Shown: positions 49,615 through 57,717 of the stretch, one piece after another
Position numbering within the stretch: position 1 is the first letter of the stretch
How the letters are laid out: the number at the start of each line of letters is the position of its first letter
Source: Alterluteimonas quercicellularis
Lineage (GTDB): Bacteria; Pseudomonadota; Gammaproteobacteria; Xanthomonadales; Xanthomonadaceae
Direction: 5' to 3'
NCBI RefSeq assembly: GCF_021191635.1
Contig: NZ_JAIWPR010000005.1
Span: 180,035 to 244,034 of the forward strand
DNA: 64,000 nucleotides
Program-made: the position numbers and the translations under genes
Notes under the pieces: model-generated
Databases searched by the model: none
The model's input: only the letters and a program-made list of their open reading frames with translations
What the model was told of the DNA's origin: nothing

Positions 49615-51420
49615 TCAGAACGCGCGGTTGAGGCTGACGAAGACGGTGGAGTCGCCGCCTTCCTTGTGCGAGAGCGTGGTGCTGAGGCCGAAGTCGGCGT
49701 GCATGCCGTACAGGCCGGCGCGGGCGCCGAGGGTCACGGTGGCGTAGCCGTCGTCGTGCGGCAGCGCGGGCACGGCGTACTCGCCGGTCGCGGGCAGCGA
49801 GAGCACGCGGGCATAGGCTTCGCCGGGGGCGTCCTCGAACTCGTGGTCCCAGGTGGCGCGGGCGTAGGGGCGCAGGCCGCCCTGGGTGGCGGCGATCTGC
49901 CAGCCGACGCTGCCCACCAGCGAATCGAAGCTCTGGTCGGGATAGCCCAGGGCGGTGGACAGGGTGGGATCGCTCTCCTCGAAGCCGTCGACGTCGATGC
50001 GCTGGGAGACCAGCGACAGCACCGGGCCGTGGCGCAGGGTGCCGGCCTCGAAGTCCCAGCCGGCGTGCGCGGCCAGCGTCAGGTTCTCGCCGTCGGCGGA
50101 ACCGGTGTGGCGGCGCACGGCGGGACCGAGGTGCACGGTGCGGTGGGTGTCGAGGTCGAGCGAGGTCCAGCTGATCTGCCCCGTGGCCCAGCCGCCGGTA
50201 TCGCCGCGCCAGCCGATGAAGCCGCCGAGGGTGGCGTCCTTGTGGCGGAAATCGCCGCGGCTCAGGCCCCAGTCCTGCCGGGTCACGCCGTAGCCGCCGA
50301 ACACGCCGAACACGGCGTTGCCGCGGGCCCAGTCGAAGCCAACGGTCAGCGCGGGGGCGAAGCCGTCGTAGTCGTCGCCGTCGCCGCGGCGCTGGTAGTC
50401 GCCGCGCAGGTCGAACCACAGGCCGGCGCCGTCGGCCGCCGGGCGGCCGTCGAGGTGCCAGGCGACGCGCTCGGCGCGGGCGCGCCCGACGGCGGCGGCC
50501 GAGCGCGGCAGCGCGGCGATCTGCGCCGGCGCTTCCAGCACCGAGATCGCCAGGTCGGCCAGCGCGGCGTGGCCGGCGCGGGTCGGGTGCACGCCGTCGG
50601 CGAACAGGTAGGAGGTGTCGGCGCCGGGCTCGACCAGGGTGCCGGGGTTGCACAGCAGCGACTGGACCACCGTGCAGGCCGGGCTGGTGACGTTGCTCAG
50701 CCCGTAGGTGCCGGGGCTGGCGATCACCTCGCGCAGGAAGGCGAAGGTGTTGAGCGGGATGACCCGCAGGCCGGCGGCGTCGAGGCCGTTGAACAGGGCG
50801 TCGTTGTAGGCCGACGACAGCGCGGTCAGCTGCGCCTGCGCGACCGGACCAGCGGCGCGCGCGTCGGGCGTCTGCCCCATGTCGGGCAGCGTGGGCACCA
50901 GCACGTAGCGGGCGCCGGCGCCTTGCAGGGTGCCGATCAGGCCGACCTCGGCGGTTACTGCATTGGCCAGCGTGGCCTGCGCGGGCTCGCCGCCGGCGAT
51001 GGCGAAGAGGTCGTTGGCCCCGGCCCAGACGGTATAGAGCGCGTTGGGATCGGCACCGCCGCCGGCCAGGTGGCGCGCGACCTGGGTCGCCACCGAGGGC
51101 GTCTCGCCGAGCGCGCCGCCGCGGTCCAGCGCCACGCGCGCGCCGCCGACGGCGTAGTTGTCGCCGTCCTGGCCGTTGCCGTTGGGGCCGCCGTCGGTGC
51201 CGTAGTGGTCGGCGATGTGCTGCGCCCAGACCCAGCCGGGGTTGGTGGTGAACTGGCCGGTGGCCGGCCGCGCCTCGGCCGGCAGCAGGGGCCGGAAGAA
51301 GCCGGCGTCGGTCAGGCTGTCGCCGAAGAAGACGGTGCGCGAGAACTGGCCCTGCTGGGCCAGCGCGGGGACGGCCGCGAGCGCCAGGGCGGCCGCGAGC
51401 GTGGTACGGACGAAGCGCAT
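49615..51420 (-). CDS. Autotransporter GDSL esterase/lipase (EstA-like)
   Basis: This 601-residue protein has a signal peptide (TTLAAALALAAVPALAQ). A GDSL passenger follows with block I VFFGDSLTDAGFF, block III VWAGANDLF and block V FADGVHPTRAGHA, giving the Ser-Asp-His triad. A C-terminal autotransporter barrel spans about residues 330-601 and ends FVSLNRAF. It would be surface-anchored and hydrolyse lipids or esters, like EstA of Pseudomonas. It is the first chromosomal gene beyond the tRNA on the right side of the island. Confidence 0.92.
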   Translation of the reverse strand: MRFVRTTLAAALALAAVPALAQQGQFSRTVFFGDSLTDAGFFRPLLPAEARPATGQFTTNPGWVWAQHIADHYGTDGGPNGNGQDGDNYAVGGARVALDRGGALGETPSVATQVARHLAGGGADPNALYTVWAGANDLFAIAGGEPAQATLANAVTAEVGLIGTLQGAGARYVLVPTLPDMGQTPDARAAGPVAQAQLTALSSAYNDALFNGLDAAGLRVIPLNTFAFLREVIASPGTYGLSNVTSPACTVVQSLLCNPGTLVEPGADTSYLFADGVHPTRAGHAALADLAISVLEAPAQIAALPRSAAAVGRARAERVAWHLDGRPAADGAGLWFDLRGDYQRRGDGDDYDGFAPALTVGFDWARGNAVFGVFGGYGVTRQDWGLSRGDFRHKDATLGGFIGWRGDTGGWATGQISWTSLDLDTHRTVHLGPAVRRHTGSADGENLTLAAHAGWDFEAGTLRHGPVLSLVSQRIDVDGFEESDPTLSTALGYPDQSFDSLVGSVGWQIAATQGGLRPYARATWDHEFEDAPGEAYARVLSLPATGEYAVPALPHDDGYATVTLGARAGLYGMHADFGLSTTLSHKEGGDSTVFVSLNRAF

Positions 51421-51585
51421 GGAACCTCCGGGATGCGGGAACGGCGCGTCCGCGGCCGTGCGCGGGCGTGTGGTGGCGCATGTTCGGCGCCGCCCCGCGG
51501 GGACTCAAGCCGCAGTGCGTCATGAAAGCGTCATGCGGCGGCGGCCGCGGATGCACGCGCGCGCCGAAGCGGCGACAATGCGCGC

Positions 51586-51786
51586 ATGCAGATCCTTCTC
51601 AACGGCGAGCCGCTCGCCCTCCACGACGCCCCCACCCTGTCCGAGCTGCTGCTGGTTCGCGGGCTGGCCGGGCGCCGGGTGGCGGTGGAGGTGAACGGCG
51701 AGATCGTGCCGCGCGGCCGCCACGGCGAGCACCGGCTGGACGAGGGCGACCGGGTGGAGATCGTGCAGGCGATGGGCGGCGGCTGA
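51586..51786 (+). CDS. thiS: ThiS, sulfur carrier for thiazole synthesis
   Basis: A 66-residue ubiquitin-like protein (MQILLNGEPLALHDAPTLSE, VAVEVNGEIVPR, DRVEIVQAMGGG). The C-terminal GG is the site of thiocarboxylate formation. It donates sulfur to ThiG for the thiazole moiety of thiamine. In related genomes thiS is usually followed directly by thiG. Here about 4.2 kb with two minus-strand genes and a REP pair lies between them. Confidence 0.93.
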   Translation: MQILLNGEPLALHDAPTLSELLLVRGLAGRRVAVEVNGEIVPRGRHGEHRLDEGDRVEIVQAMGGG

Positions 51787-51798
51787 GGGCCGCGGATC

Positions 51799-51866
51799 GC
51801 AGGAGCGCGCTCACGCGCGATTCGGTTCCGCGGAAAAAGCTTGTCGCGCGCGAGCGCGCTCCTACC
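51799..51866. repeat. Pair of inverted REP-like elements
   Basis: GCAGGAGCGCGCTCACGCGC (from 51799) and, inverted, GTCGCGCGCGAGCGCGCTCC then TACC (51843-51866). The two copies face each other around a short spacer holding TTCCGCGGAA, a BIME-like arrangement. The TAG stop of the minus-strand PHP gene (51862-51864) lies in the second copy. Confidence 0.7.
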
Positions 51867-53385
51867 GGGCGTCGTGGTTCACGTAGATCGGGTTGCCCAG
51901 CAGCCACAGGCGGCCGTCGGCACCGCGGACGTCCAGCCGCACCCAGTGCCGGCGGCCGTCGCCCCGGCGCGGGAAGCGCAGGACGGCGTCGTCGCCCTCC
52001 ACCGCCTGCTCGGCCACGATGCGCCCGTCCTCGATCAGCTGCGCGCGGCCGCCGGCGGCGCCGGTCACCGTCGCCTCGAACCCGACCTCCGCGCCGGCCG
52101 GCGCGGCGAGCGCATCGCCCATCTCGGCGCGCGCGGCGCCGGCGCGTGCGGAGAAGCGCAGCCCGCGGCGCGGATCGCCCTGCACGTCCACGAACGCGCG
52201 CCCGGCGCGTATGCCGTCCAGGATCCCGGGCGCCGACAGCGTGCGCGCGTGCACCACCGTGGCCGGGGTGCCGATCTCGGCGCCGCCGGGCGTGGCGCCG
52301 CGCAGCGTGGCGTCGTGGTTGTCGCTGCCGCCGATCGCGGTCACCCGGTGGCCAGCGTCGAGCAGGCGCTCCCAGAACGGGATGCCGGAGTACGGGGTGT
52401 CGGCATCGGCGCCGTTGACCGCTTCCACCGCCTGCACCAGGGCGTAGTCGACGGGCGGGGCGGCGGTCCAGCCGCAGCCCATGCAGGTCTCGTCGGAGGG
52501 GCGGATCGGGTGGTTGATGGCGAACACGCCGCCCATCGGCGCGGCGGCGCGCAGCAGGTGGTTCCAGTCCGGCACCGCCTCGCTGCCGACGCGGAAGTCG
52601 AGCGGGTCCACGGGGCCGATCAGGTTGCCGTGGCCGCTGAAGGTGGTGACCTCGCGCCCCGGCAGCAGCAGCACCCGGTCGTAGTAGGGCTGCAGCTCGG
52701 CGAGGGCGTTGGCCTGCGAGACGGTGTTGTGGTCGGTGAGCGCGATGAAGTCCAGCCCGCGCTCGGCCGCATGCTGCACGGTCTTGAACAGCGGGCACGG
52801 CACGCGCTGGCCGGCCTGGCTGGCGCAGCCGGCGTCGCTGTGGGCGTCGTGGGCGTGCAGGTCGCCGCGGTACCAGCCGGGCGCGTCGCGCAGCGGCGCG
52901 GGCGCCGGGGCGCGGTCGTTGAACCAGATGCGCGCGATGTAGCGGTCGCGCGCCTGCGGCCGCACGTTGGGCAGGCCCAGCAGCAGCGCCCAGCGCCCCG
53001 GCTGCAGCGGCCCGGGCTGGTAGGAGGGGGTGGCGTCGGTGGCGGCGACGCTGAAGCGGCGCTTGTTGCCGCCGCTCCAGCCGCGGAAGCCGTCGCGGCC
53101 CAGGAAGCCGTCCGGGCCGATCAGGCCGAGGTCGACGGTGGTGCGGTCCTCGCGGCCGCTGTAGTCGAACTCCACGGTGATCCGCCGGGTGCCCGCGGGC
53201 ACCTCGAACGGCACTTCGCGGTAGGTCTGGTGGTCGGCGCCGCGCAGTTCGCCTTCCAGCACCAGGTCCGGCGGCGCGGCGATAGCCTGCGCCGCGGTGG
53301 CCGCCAGCGTGCACAGCGCGCCCGCCGCCAGGCGCATCGCCCGCACCGCCCGCCCCACGCGCCCCGCCGCGCCCTTGCCGGCCAT
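51862..53385 (-). CDS. Secreted CehA/McbA-type PHP-domain metallohydrolase
   Basis: A 507-residue protein with a signal peptide (ALCTLAATAAQAIAAPP) and an N-terminal beta-sandwich (about residues 40-165). A PHP domain follows with the metal ligands RGDLHAHDAHSDAG, IALTDHNTVSQ, INHPIRPSDE and IGGSDNHDATLRG. CehA/McbA relatives hydrolyse ester or phosphoester bonds. Its ATG overlaps the stop of the TonB receptor (TGATG), so the two are translationally coupled. A hydrolysis-plus-uptake pair for an organic ester is likely. Substrate unknown. Confidence 0.85.
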   Translation of the reverse strand: MAGKGAAGRVGRAVRAMRLAAGALCTLAATAAQAIAAPPDLVLEGELRGADHQTYREVPFEVPAGTRRITVEFDYSGREDRTTVDLGLIGPDGFLGRDGFRGWSGGNKRRFSVAATDATPSYQPGPLQPGRWALLLGLPNVRPQARDRYIARIWFNDRAPAPAPLRDAPGWYRGDLHAHDAHSDAGCASQAGQRVPCPLFKTVQHAAERGLDFIALTDHNTVSQANALAELQPYYDRVLLLPGREVTTFSGHGNLIGPVDPLDFRVGSEAVPDWNHLLRAAAPMGGVFAINHPIRPSDETCMGCGWTAAPPVDYALVQAVEAVNGADADTPYSGIPFWERLLDAGHRVTAIGGSDNHDATLRGATPGGAEIGTPATVVHARTLSAPGILDGIRAGRAFVDVQGDPRRGLRFSARAGAARAEMGDALAAPAGAEVGFEATVTGAAGGRAQLIEDGRIVAEQAVEGDDAVLRFPRRGDGRRHWVRLDVRGADGRLWLLGNPIYVNHDAR

Positions 53386-55865
53386 CAGAAGCGGTAGGTC
53401 AGCGCGAGGCGGTAGCTGCGCCCCAGCAGCGGCCGCGCGATGAAGGTGTTGGCGCCGGCGTCGCCGCTGGAGAGTTCGCCGGCACGCGGGTTGCCCTCGG
53501 TCAGGCCGAGCGAGTTGGTGGCGTTGTCGACGTAGGCGTACACCGACAGCCGCTCGTCGACGTCGAAGCGCGCGCTCAGGTTGAGCGCGTCGTAGGACGG
53601 CAGGCGCACCGAGTTGGCGGTGTCCACGTAGCGCGATCCCTGCCGCTCGTAGGCGGCCTGCAGGCGCAGGCGGCCGTCGGCCAGGTTGAGGCCCGGCACC
53701 AGCCGGACGCTGTGCCTGGGCACGCGGATCAGCTGGTGGCCGTCGTAGTCGTGCTCGACGCCGGCGCTGTCGGTGTAGCGCAGGCCGCGGTACTCGGGGT
53801 CCTGCACGGTGGCGGTGGCGGAGAGGTCGAACCATCCGCTCGGGCGCCAGCTGCCTTCCAGCTCCAGGCCGAGCGTGCGGGTGTCGGCGTAGCGGGCCTC
53901 GTTGACGATCACCCCGTCCAGGCCGACGCGGTAGTTGCTGAAGCCGACGTTGTCGTACTTGGTCCAGAACGCGGTGGCGTAGAAGTCGAAGACGGGGCTG
54001 CCGAACTTGTAGCCCGCCTCGGCCAGGTCCATGGTCTGGATGTCCGGGGTGGCGGCGGCGTTGGTGATGTAGTTGCCCAGGCCGGGCAGGCGGCTGGCGG
54101 CGGTGTAGCGCGCGAACAGGCCGGACTGGCCGGCGAGCTGCCAGTTCGCGCCCACGGTCCAGCCGAGCTTGTCGAAGCTGTCGTCGTAGTAGGCGAACTC
54201 GCCGGTGCCGGTCCAGATCTGCGAGGTGGCGGGCGTGCCCAGGTCGACCTGGGTCTTGCGCTCCACCCGGCCGCGGGCGGTCATCTTCTCCCAGCGCAGG
54301 CCGGCGTCCAGGCGCAGCCGCTCGGCCACCTGCCACTCGTCGGCGAGGTAGAACGCGTGGGTGGTCTGCTCGCCGGATGCGTGCTCCCACTCGTAGCCGT
54401 GCTGCCAGATGCCGTGGTCGGTGATCGTGGCCAGCACGTTGCCGTCGGCGTCCACCGCCACCAGGTCCAGCAGGCGCGCGTTGTCGCGCACGTCCAGCAG
54501 CGCGTTGGAGGAGTAGCGGTCGAAGTCCTCCTCCAGGTGCGCGTAGTAGTAGCCGAAGGTGAGGTCGTGGCGCTGGCCGCCGGCCTCGAAGGCGCGCGAG
54601 AGCTGCAGGTCGTTCATGACCTCGGTGACCGGCATGGTGATGCCGCGCAGGCCGCCCAGCACCATCAGCCCGTTGCCGTTCTGGCCGGCGACGTCGAATA
54701 CCTGGTCGGGGCTGGTGGCGTAGCGCAGCTGCAGGCCGGCGGCGCCGGGGATGCCGGCCGCGAGCCCAGCGGTCTCCTCCAGGAAGCTGGCGGCGCTGCG
54801 CAGCACGTTGGGATAGACACCGTTGCGCTGGGTGGTGGTGTCGCTGTAGCGCAGGGTGTCGCGCAGCTGCCAGCCCGCGCCCAGGTCGAACTCGAAGCGG
54901 CCGGTGAGCTGGGTGCGCTCGACCTCGGTGCCGCGGGTGTTGTCGAACACGTAGTCGCCGCCGTCGCCGGTGGTCAGCCGCAGCAGCGAGGTCTCGGGGC
55001 CGGCCAGGGTCCCGTGGTGGCCGTCGAAGCCCGGCACCGCGCGGATCTCGCCGTCGTCGCCGGTGCGCATGGGGATGCCGGTGTAGAAGGCCACGGTGTC
55101 GTCGAGGCGCTTGAGATCGAAGGCGACCCGGCCGCGCTCGAACGCGCGCCCCAGCGACAGCCGCAGCTGGCCGCCCTGGTTGGCGGTGAAGCCGGGGTCG
55201 CGCACGCCGTCCTGGCTGCGGTAGAAGCCGCCCACGCCCAGGGTCCAGTCGCCGGCGGGCGCGCCGTACCAGAAGTCGGTGCGGAACAGGCCGTGGTCGC
55301 CGACGGTGAGCTTCAGCAGCCCTTCCGCGGTCTCGCCCACGGTGCGCGGAATGAAATTGATCGCGCCGGCCGGCGCGTTGGAGTAGAACACCGAGGACGG
55401 GCCGCCGCGCACCACCTCGATGCGCTCGATGGTCTCGTCGAGGCGGAAGGCCTGGTCGGCGTTGAGGTAGCCCAGCGCCGGGTCGTGCTGCACGGGGATG
55501 CCGTCCTCGAGCAGCTGCACCGAGCCGTAGCCGTCCACCGGCACGCCGCGGGCGCGGATGTTGCCGCTGGCCTCGCCGCCGGAGGACTCCACCCAGAAGC
55601 CGGGCACCGACTTCATCGCCTCGGTCACGCTGGTCGGCGCCTGCAGGCGCAGCGCCTCCTCCTCGATGTTGGTGATCGAGTAGCTGGTCTCGGCCTTGGT
55701 GCGGAAGCCGGCGCCGGCGCGGCCGGTGACCACCACGGTGTCGAGCTCCTGCGCGGTGGGGCCGGCGTCCTGGGCGAGGGCGGCGGCGGGCGCGGCGGCG
55801 GCCGCGCAGGCGGCCAGGAGGGCGGAACGGATCGAGGCCGGCAGGCGGCGCGGTCGGAACGGCAT
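53385..55865 (-). CDS. TonB-dependent receptor
   Basis: An 826-residue receptor with a signal peptide (LLAACAAAAAPAAALAQ) and a TonB box (ELDTVVVTGRAG). A plug domain lies at about residues 55-165 (IRARGVPVDGYGSVQLLEDG, IERIEVVRGGPSSVFYS). The 22-strand barrel ends SYRLALTYRF. The coupled downstream gene is a PHP hydrolase. The start MPFRPRRL was chosen for its basic signal-peptide start; upstream ATGs add a non-signal leader. A 10-bp-stem hairpin lies about 43 bases upstream of the ATG. Confidence 0.9.
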   Translation of the reverse strand: MPFRPRRLPASIRSALLAACAAAAAPAAALAQDAGPTAQELDTVVVTGRAGAGFRTKAETSYSITNIEEEALRLQAPTSVTEAMKSVPGFWVESSGGEASGNIRARGVPVDGYGSVQLLEDGIPVQHDPALGYLNADQAFRLDETIERIEVVRGGPSSVFYSNAPAGAINFIPRTVGETAEGLLKLTVGDHGLFRTDFWYGAPAGDWTLGVGGFYRSQDGVRDPGFTANQGGQLRLSLGRAFERGRVAFDLKRLDDTVAFYTGIPMRTGDDGEIRAVPGFDGHHGTLAGPETSLLRLTTGDGGDYVFDNTRGTEVERTQLTGRFEFDLGAGWQLRDTLRYSDTTTQRNGVYPNVLRSAASFLEETAGLAAGIPGAAGLQLRYATSPDQVFDVAGQNGNGLMVLGGLRGITMPVTEVMNDLQLSRAFEAGGQRHDLTFGYYYAHLEEDFDRYSSNALLDVRDNARLLDLVAVDADGNVLATITDHGIWQHGYEWEHASGEQTTHAFYLADEWQVAERLRLDAGLRWEKMTARGRVERKTQVDLGTPATSQIWTGTGEFAYYDDSFDKLGWTVGANWQLAGQSGLFARYTAASRLPGLGNYITNAAATPDIQTMDLAEAGYKFGSPVFDFYATAFWTKYDNVGFSNYRVGLDGVIVNEARYADTRTLGLELEGSWRPSGWFDLSATATVQDPEYRGLRYTDSAGVEHDYDGHQLIRVPRHSVRLVPGLNLADGRLRLQAAYERQGSRYVDTANSVRLPSYDALNLSARFDVDERLSVYAYVDNATNSLGLTEGNPRAGELSSGDAGANTFIARPLLGRSYRLALTYRF

Positions 55866-55907
55866 GCGTGGGGTCCTGGCTCGTGACTGGGACACCGCCG
55901 AGCCAGT

Positions 55908-55935
55908 CCATGCCGGCGACGAAAGGCCGGCATGG
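55908..55935 (-). promoter_or_regulatory. Leader hairpin of the TonB receptor gene
   Basis: Perfect 10-bp stem CCATGCCGGC / GCCGGCATGG with an 8-base loop, in the untranslated leader between the thiG and receptor promoters. No T-tract, so not a terminator. Role unknown. Confidence 0.35.
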
Positions 55936-56037
55936 TGTCGATGCTGCATTGCAAGGTGATGACGCCCAGCCTACCGCGCGGCACCAGCCGCCGGCCCGGG
56001 GCCGCGGCCGGCGCGCGCAATGAGCGATAATGGCCGC

Positions 56038-56823
56038 ATGTCCTCCCCCGATTCCCTCCTCATCGCCGGCAAGGCGTACCGTTCGCGCCTGCTCACCGGC
56101 ACCGGCAAGTTCAAGGATCTCGACGAGACCCGCCGCGCCAGCGAGGCCGCCGGCGCCGAGATCGTCACCGTGGCGATCCGCCGCACCAACATCGGCCAGA
56201 ACCCCGGCGAGCCCAGCCTGCTCGACGTGCTGCCGCCCGACCGCTACACGATCCTGCCCAACACCGCCGGCTGCTACACCGCCGAGGACGCGGTGCGCAC
56301 CTGCCGCCTGGCGCGCGAGCTGCTCGACGGCCACAACCTGACCAAGCTGGAAGTGCTGGGCGACCAGAAGACGCTGTTCCCGGACGTGGTGCAGACGCTC
56401 AAGGCCGCCGAGCAGCTGGTCGCCGACGGCTTCGAGGTCATGGTCTACACCAGCGACGACCCGATCCTGGCCCGCCGGCTGGAGGAGATCGGCTGCGTGG
56501 CGGTGATGCCGCTGGCCGCGCCGATCGGCTCGGGCCTGGGCATCCAGAACCGCTACAACCTGCTGGAGATCGTCGAGAACGCCAAGGTGCCGATCATCGT
56601 CGACGCCGGCGTGGGCACCGCCTCCGACGCGGCCATCGCGATGGAGCTGGGCTGCGACGGCGTGCTGATGAACACCGCCATCGCCGGCGCCCGCGACCCG
56701 GTGCTGATGGCCTCGGCCATGCGCAAGGCGGTCGAGGCCGGCCGCGAGGCCTTCCTCGCCGGGCGCATCCCCCGCAAGCGCTACGCCAGCGCGTCCTCGC
56801 CGGTGGACGGGCTGATCGGCTGA
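56038..56823 (+). CDS. thiG: ThiG, thiazole synthase
   Basis: A 261-residue TIM-barrel enzyme. It joins deoxyxylulose 5-phosphate, dehydroglycine and the sulfur from ThiS-thiocarboxylate to make the thiazole phosphate of thiamine. Family signatures are clear: [55 protein letters not shown] (substrate-binding Lys), [16 protein letters not shown] and [23 protein letters not shown] at 56038 begins the conserved sequence. The stop overlaps trmB by one base (TGATG). Confidence 0.96.
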   Translation: MSSPDSLLIAGKAYRSRLLTGTGKFKDLDETRRASEAAGAEIVTVAIRRTNIGQNPGEPSLLDVLPPDRYTILPNTAGCYTAEDAVRTCRLARELLDGHNLTKLEVLGDQKTLFPDVVQTLKAAEQLVADGFEVMVYTSDDPILARRLEEIGCVAVMPLAAPIGSGLGIQNRYNLLEIVENAKVPIIVDAGVGTASDAAIAMELGCDGVLMNTAIAGARDPVLMASAMRKAVEAGREAFLAGRIPRKRYASASSPVDGLIG

Positions 56824-57581
56824 TGGCGGAAGCCGACGACGAGGCGGCCTCCGGGCCGCGCACGGCCGCCGCCGACCGGATCGCGGCCAAGCCCTTCACC
56901 CGCGCCCCAGGCCACCGCGCGGTGCGCAGCTTCGTGCTGCGCCAGGGCCGCTTCACCGACGCCCAGCAACGCGCGTTCGACGCGCTGTGGCCGCGCTTCG
57001 GCCTGGACTACGCCGGCGTGCCGCGCGACCTCGACGCGGTCTTCGGCCGCCCGGCACCGCGGGTGCTGGAGATCGGCTTCGGCAACGGCGAGGCGCTGCG
57101 CTTCGCCGCGGCGCAGGACCCGGCGCGCGACTACCTCGGCATCGAGGTCCACGCGCCCGGCGTCGGCCGGCTGCTGAACGCCCTGGCCGAGGACGGCAGC
57201 GACCACGTGCGCCTCTACCGCCACGACGCGGTCGAGGTGCTGGCCCACGAGATCGCCGACGGCGCCCTCGACGAGGCCCGCATCTACTTCCCCGATCCCT
57301 GGCACAAGAAGCGCCACCACAAGCGGCGGCTGGTGCAGCCGGACTTCGCTGCGCTGCTGGTGCGCAAGCTCGCGCCCGGCGGGCGCTTGCACCTCGCCAC
57401 CGACTGGCACGACTATGCCGAGCAGATGTGGGACGTGCTCGACGCCACCGCAGGCCTGCGCAACCGCGCCGGCGCCCGCGGGCGGGTGCCGCGCCCCCAC
57501 TGGCGTCCCCAGACGCACTTCGAGACCCGCGGCCAGCGCCTGGGCCACGATGTCTGGGACTTGGTCTACGACCGGGACTAG
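56823..57581 (+). CDS. trmB: TrmB, tRNA (guanine-N7)-methyltransferase
   Basis: A 252-residue SAM-dependent methyltransferase that modifies G46 of tRNAs. The SAM motif is [16 protein letters not shown]. The family signature [20 protein letters not shown] carries the catalytic Asp, and the C-terminus has [20 protein letters not shown] variable charged N-terminus is typical. The ATG overlaps the thiG stop, a conserved arrangement in xanthomonads. The stop TAG runs into a GGGATTCGGGATT repeat. Confidence 0.95.
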   Translation: MAEADDEAASGPRTAAADRIAAKPFTRAPGHRAVRSFVLRQGRFTDAQQRAFDALWPRFGLDYAGVPRDLDAVFGRPAPRVLEIGFGNGEALRFAAAQDPARDYLGIEVHAPGVGRLLNALAEDGSDHVRLYRHDAVEVLAHEIADGALDEARIYFPDPWHKKRHHKRRLVQPDFAALLVRKLAPGGRLHLATDWHDYAEQMWDVLDATAGLRNRAGARGRVPRPHWRPQTHFETRGQRLGHDVWDLVYDRD

Positions 57582-57711
57582 GGATTCGGGATTCGGGATT
57601 GGACAAGGCGTCTCACCGCTGGCTCATCCCGCCGCATGCCACCGACATGCGGACCTCGTGCGCGCGACTGCGCCGCGCTCCCGACTCCCTGATCCCCGAT
57701 CCCGAATCCCC
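57579..57711. repeat. GGGATTCGGGATT-type inverted repeats
   Basis: TAGGGATTCGGGATTCGGGA at 57579, and an inverted, imperfect copy (GATCCCCGATCCCGAATCCC) near 57691. Such gattcggg repeats are common between genes in xanthomonads. They flank the 136-bp gap ahead of the SLC13 gene. Confidence 0.6.
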
Positions 57712-57717
57712 GCCCTG

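Noticed and set aside
51862..56334. A minus-strand open frame of 1490 codons spanning the receptor and PHP genes
   Set aside because: Only its last 507 codons (the PHP hydrolase) are real. The rest is an out-of-frame reading of the TonB receptor.
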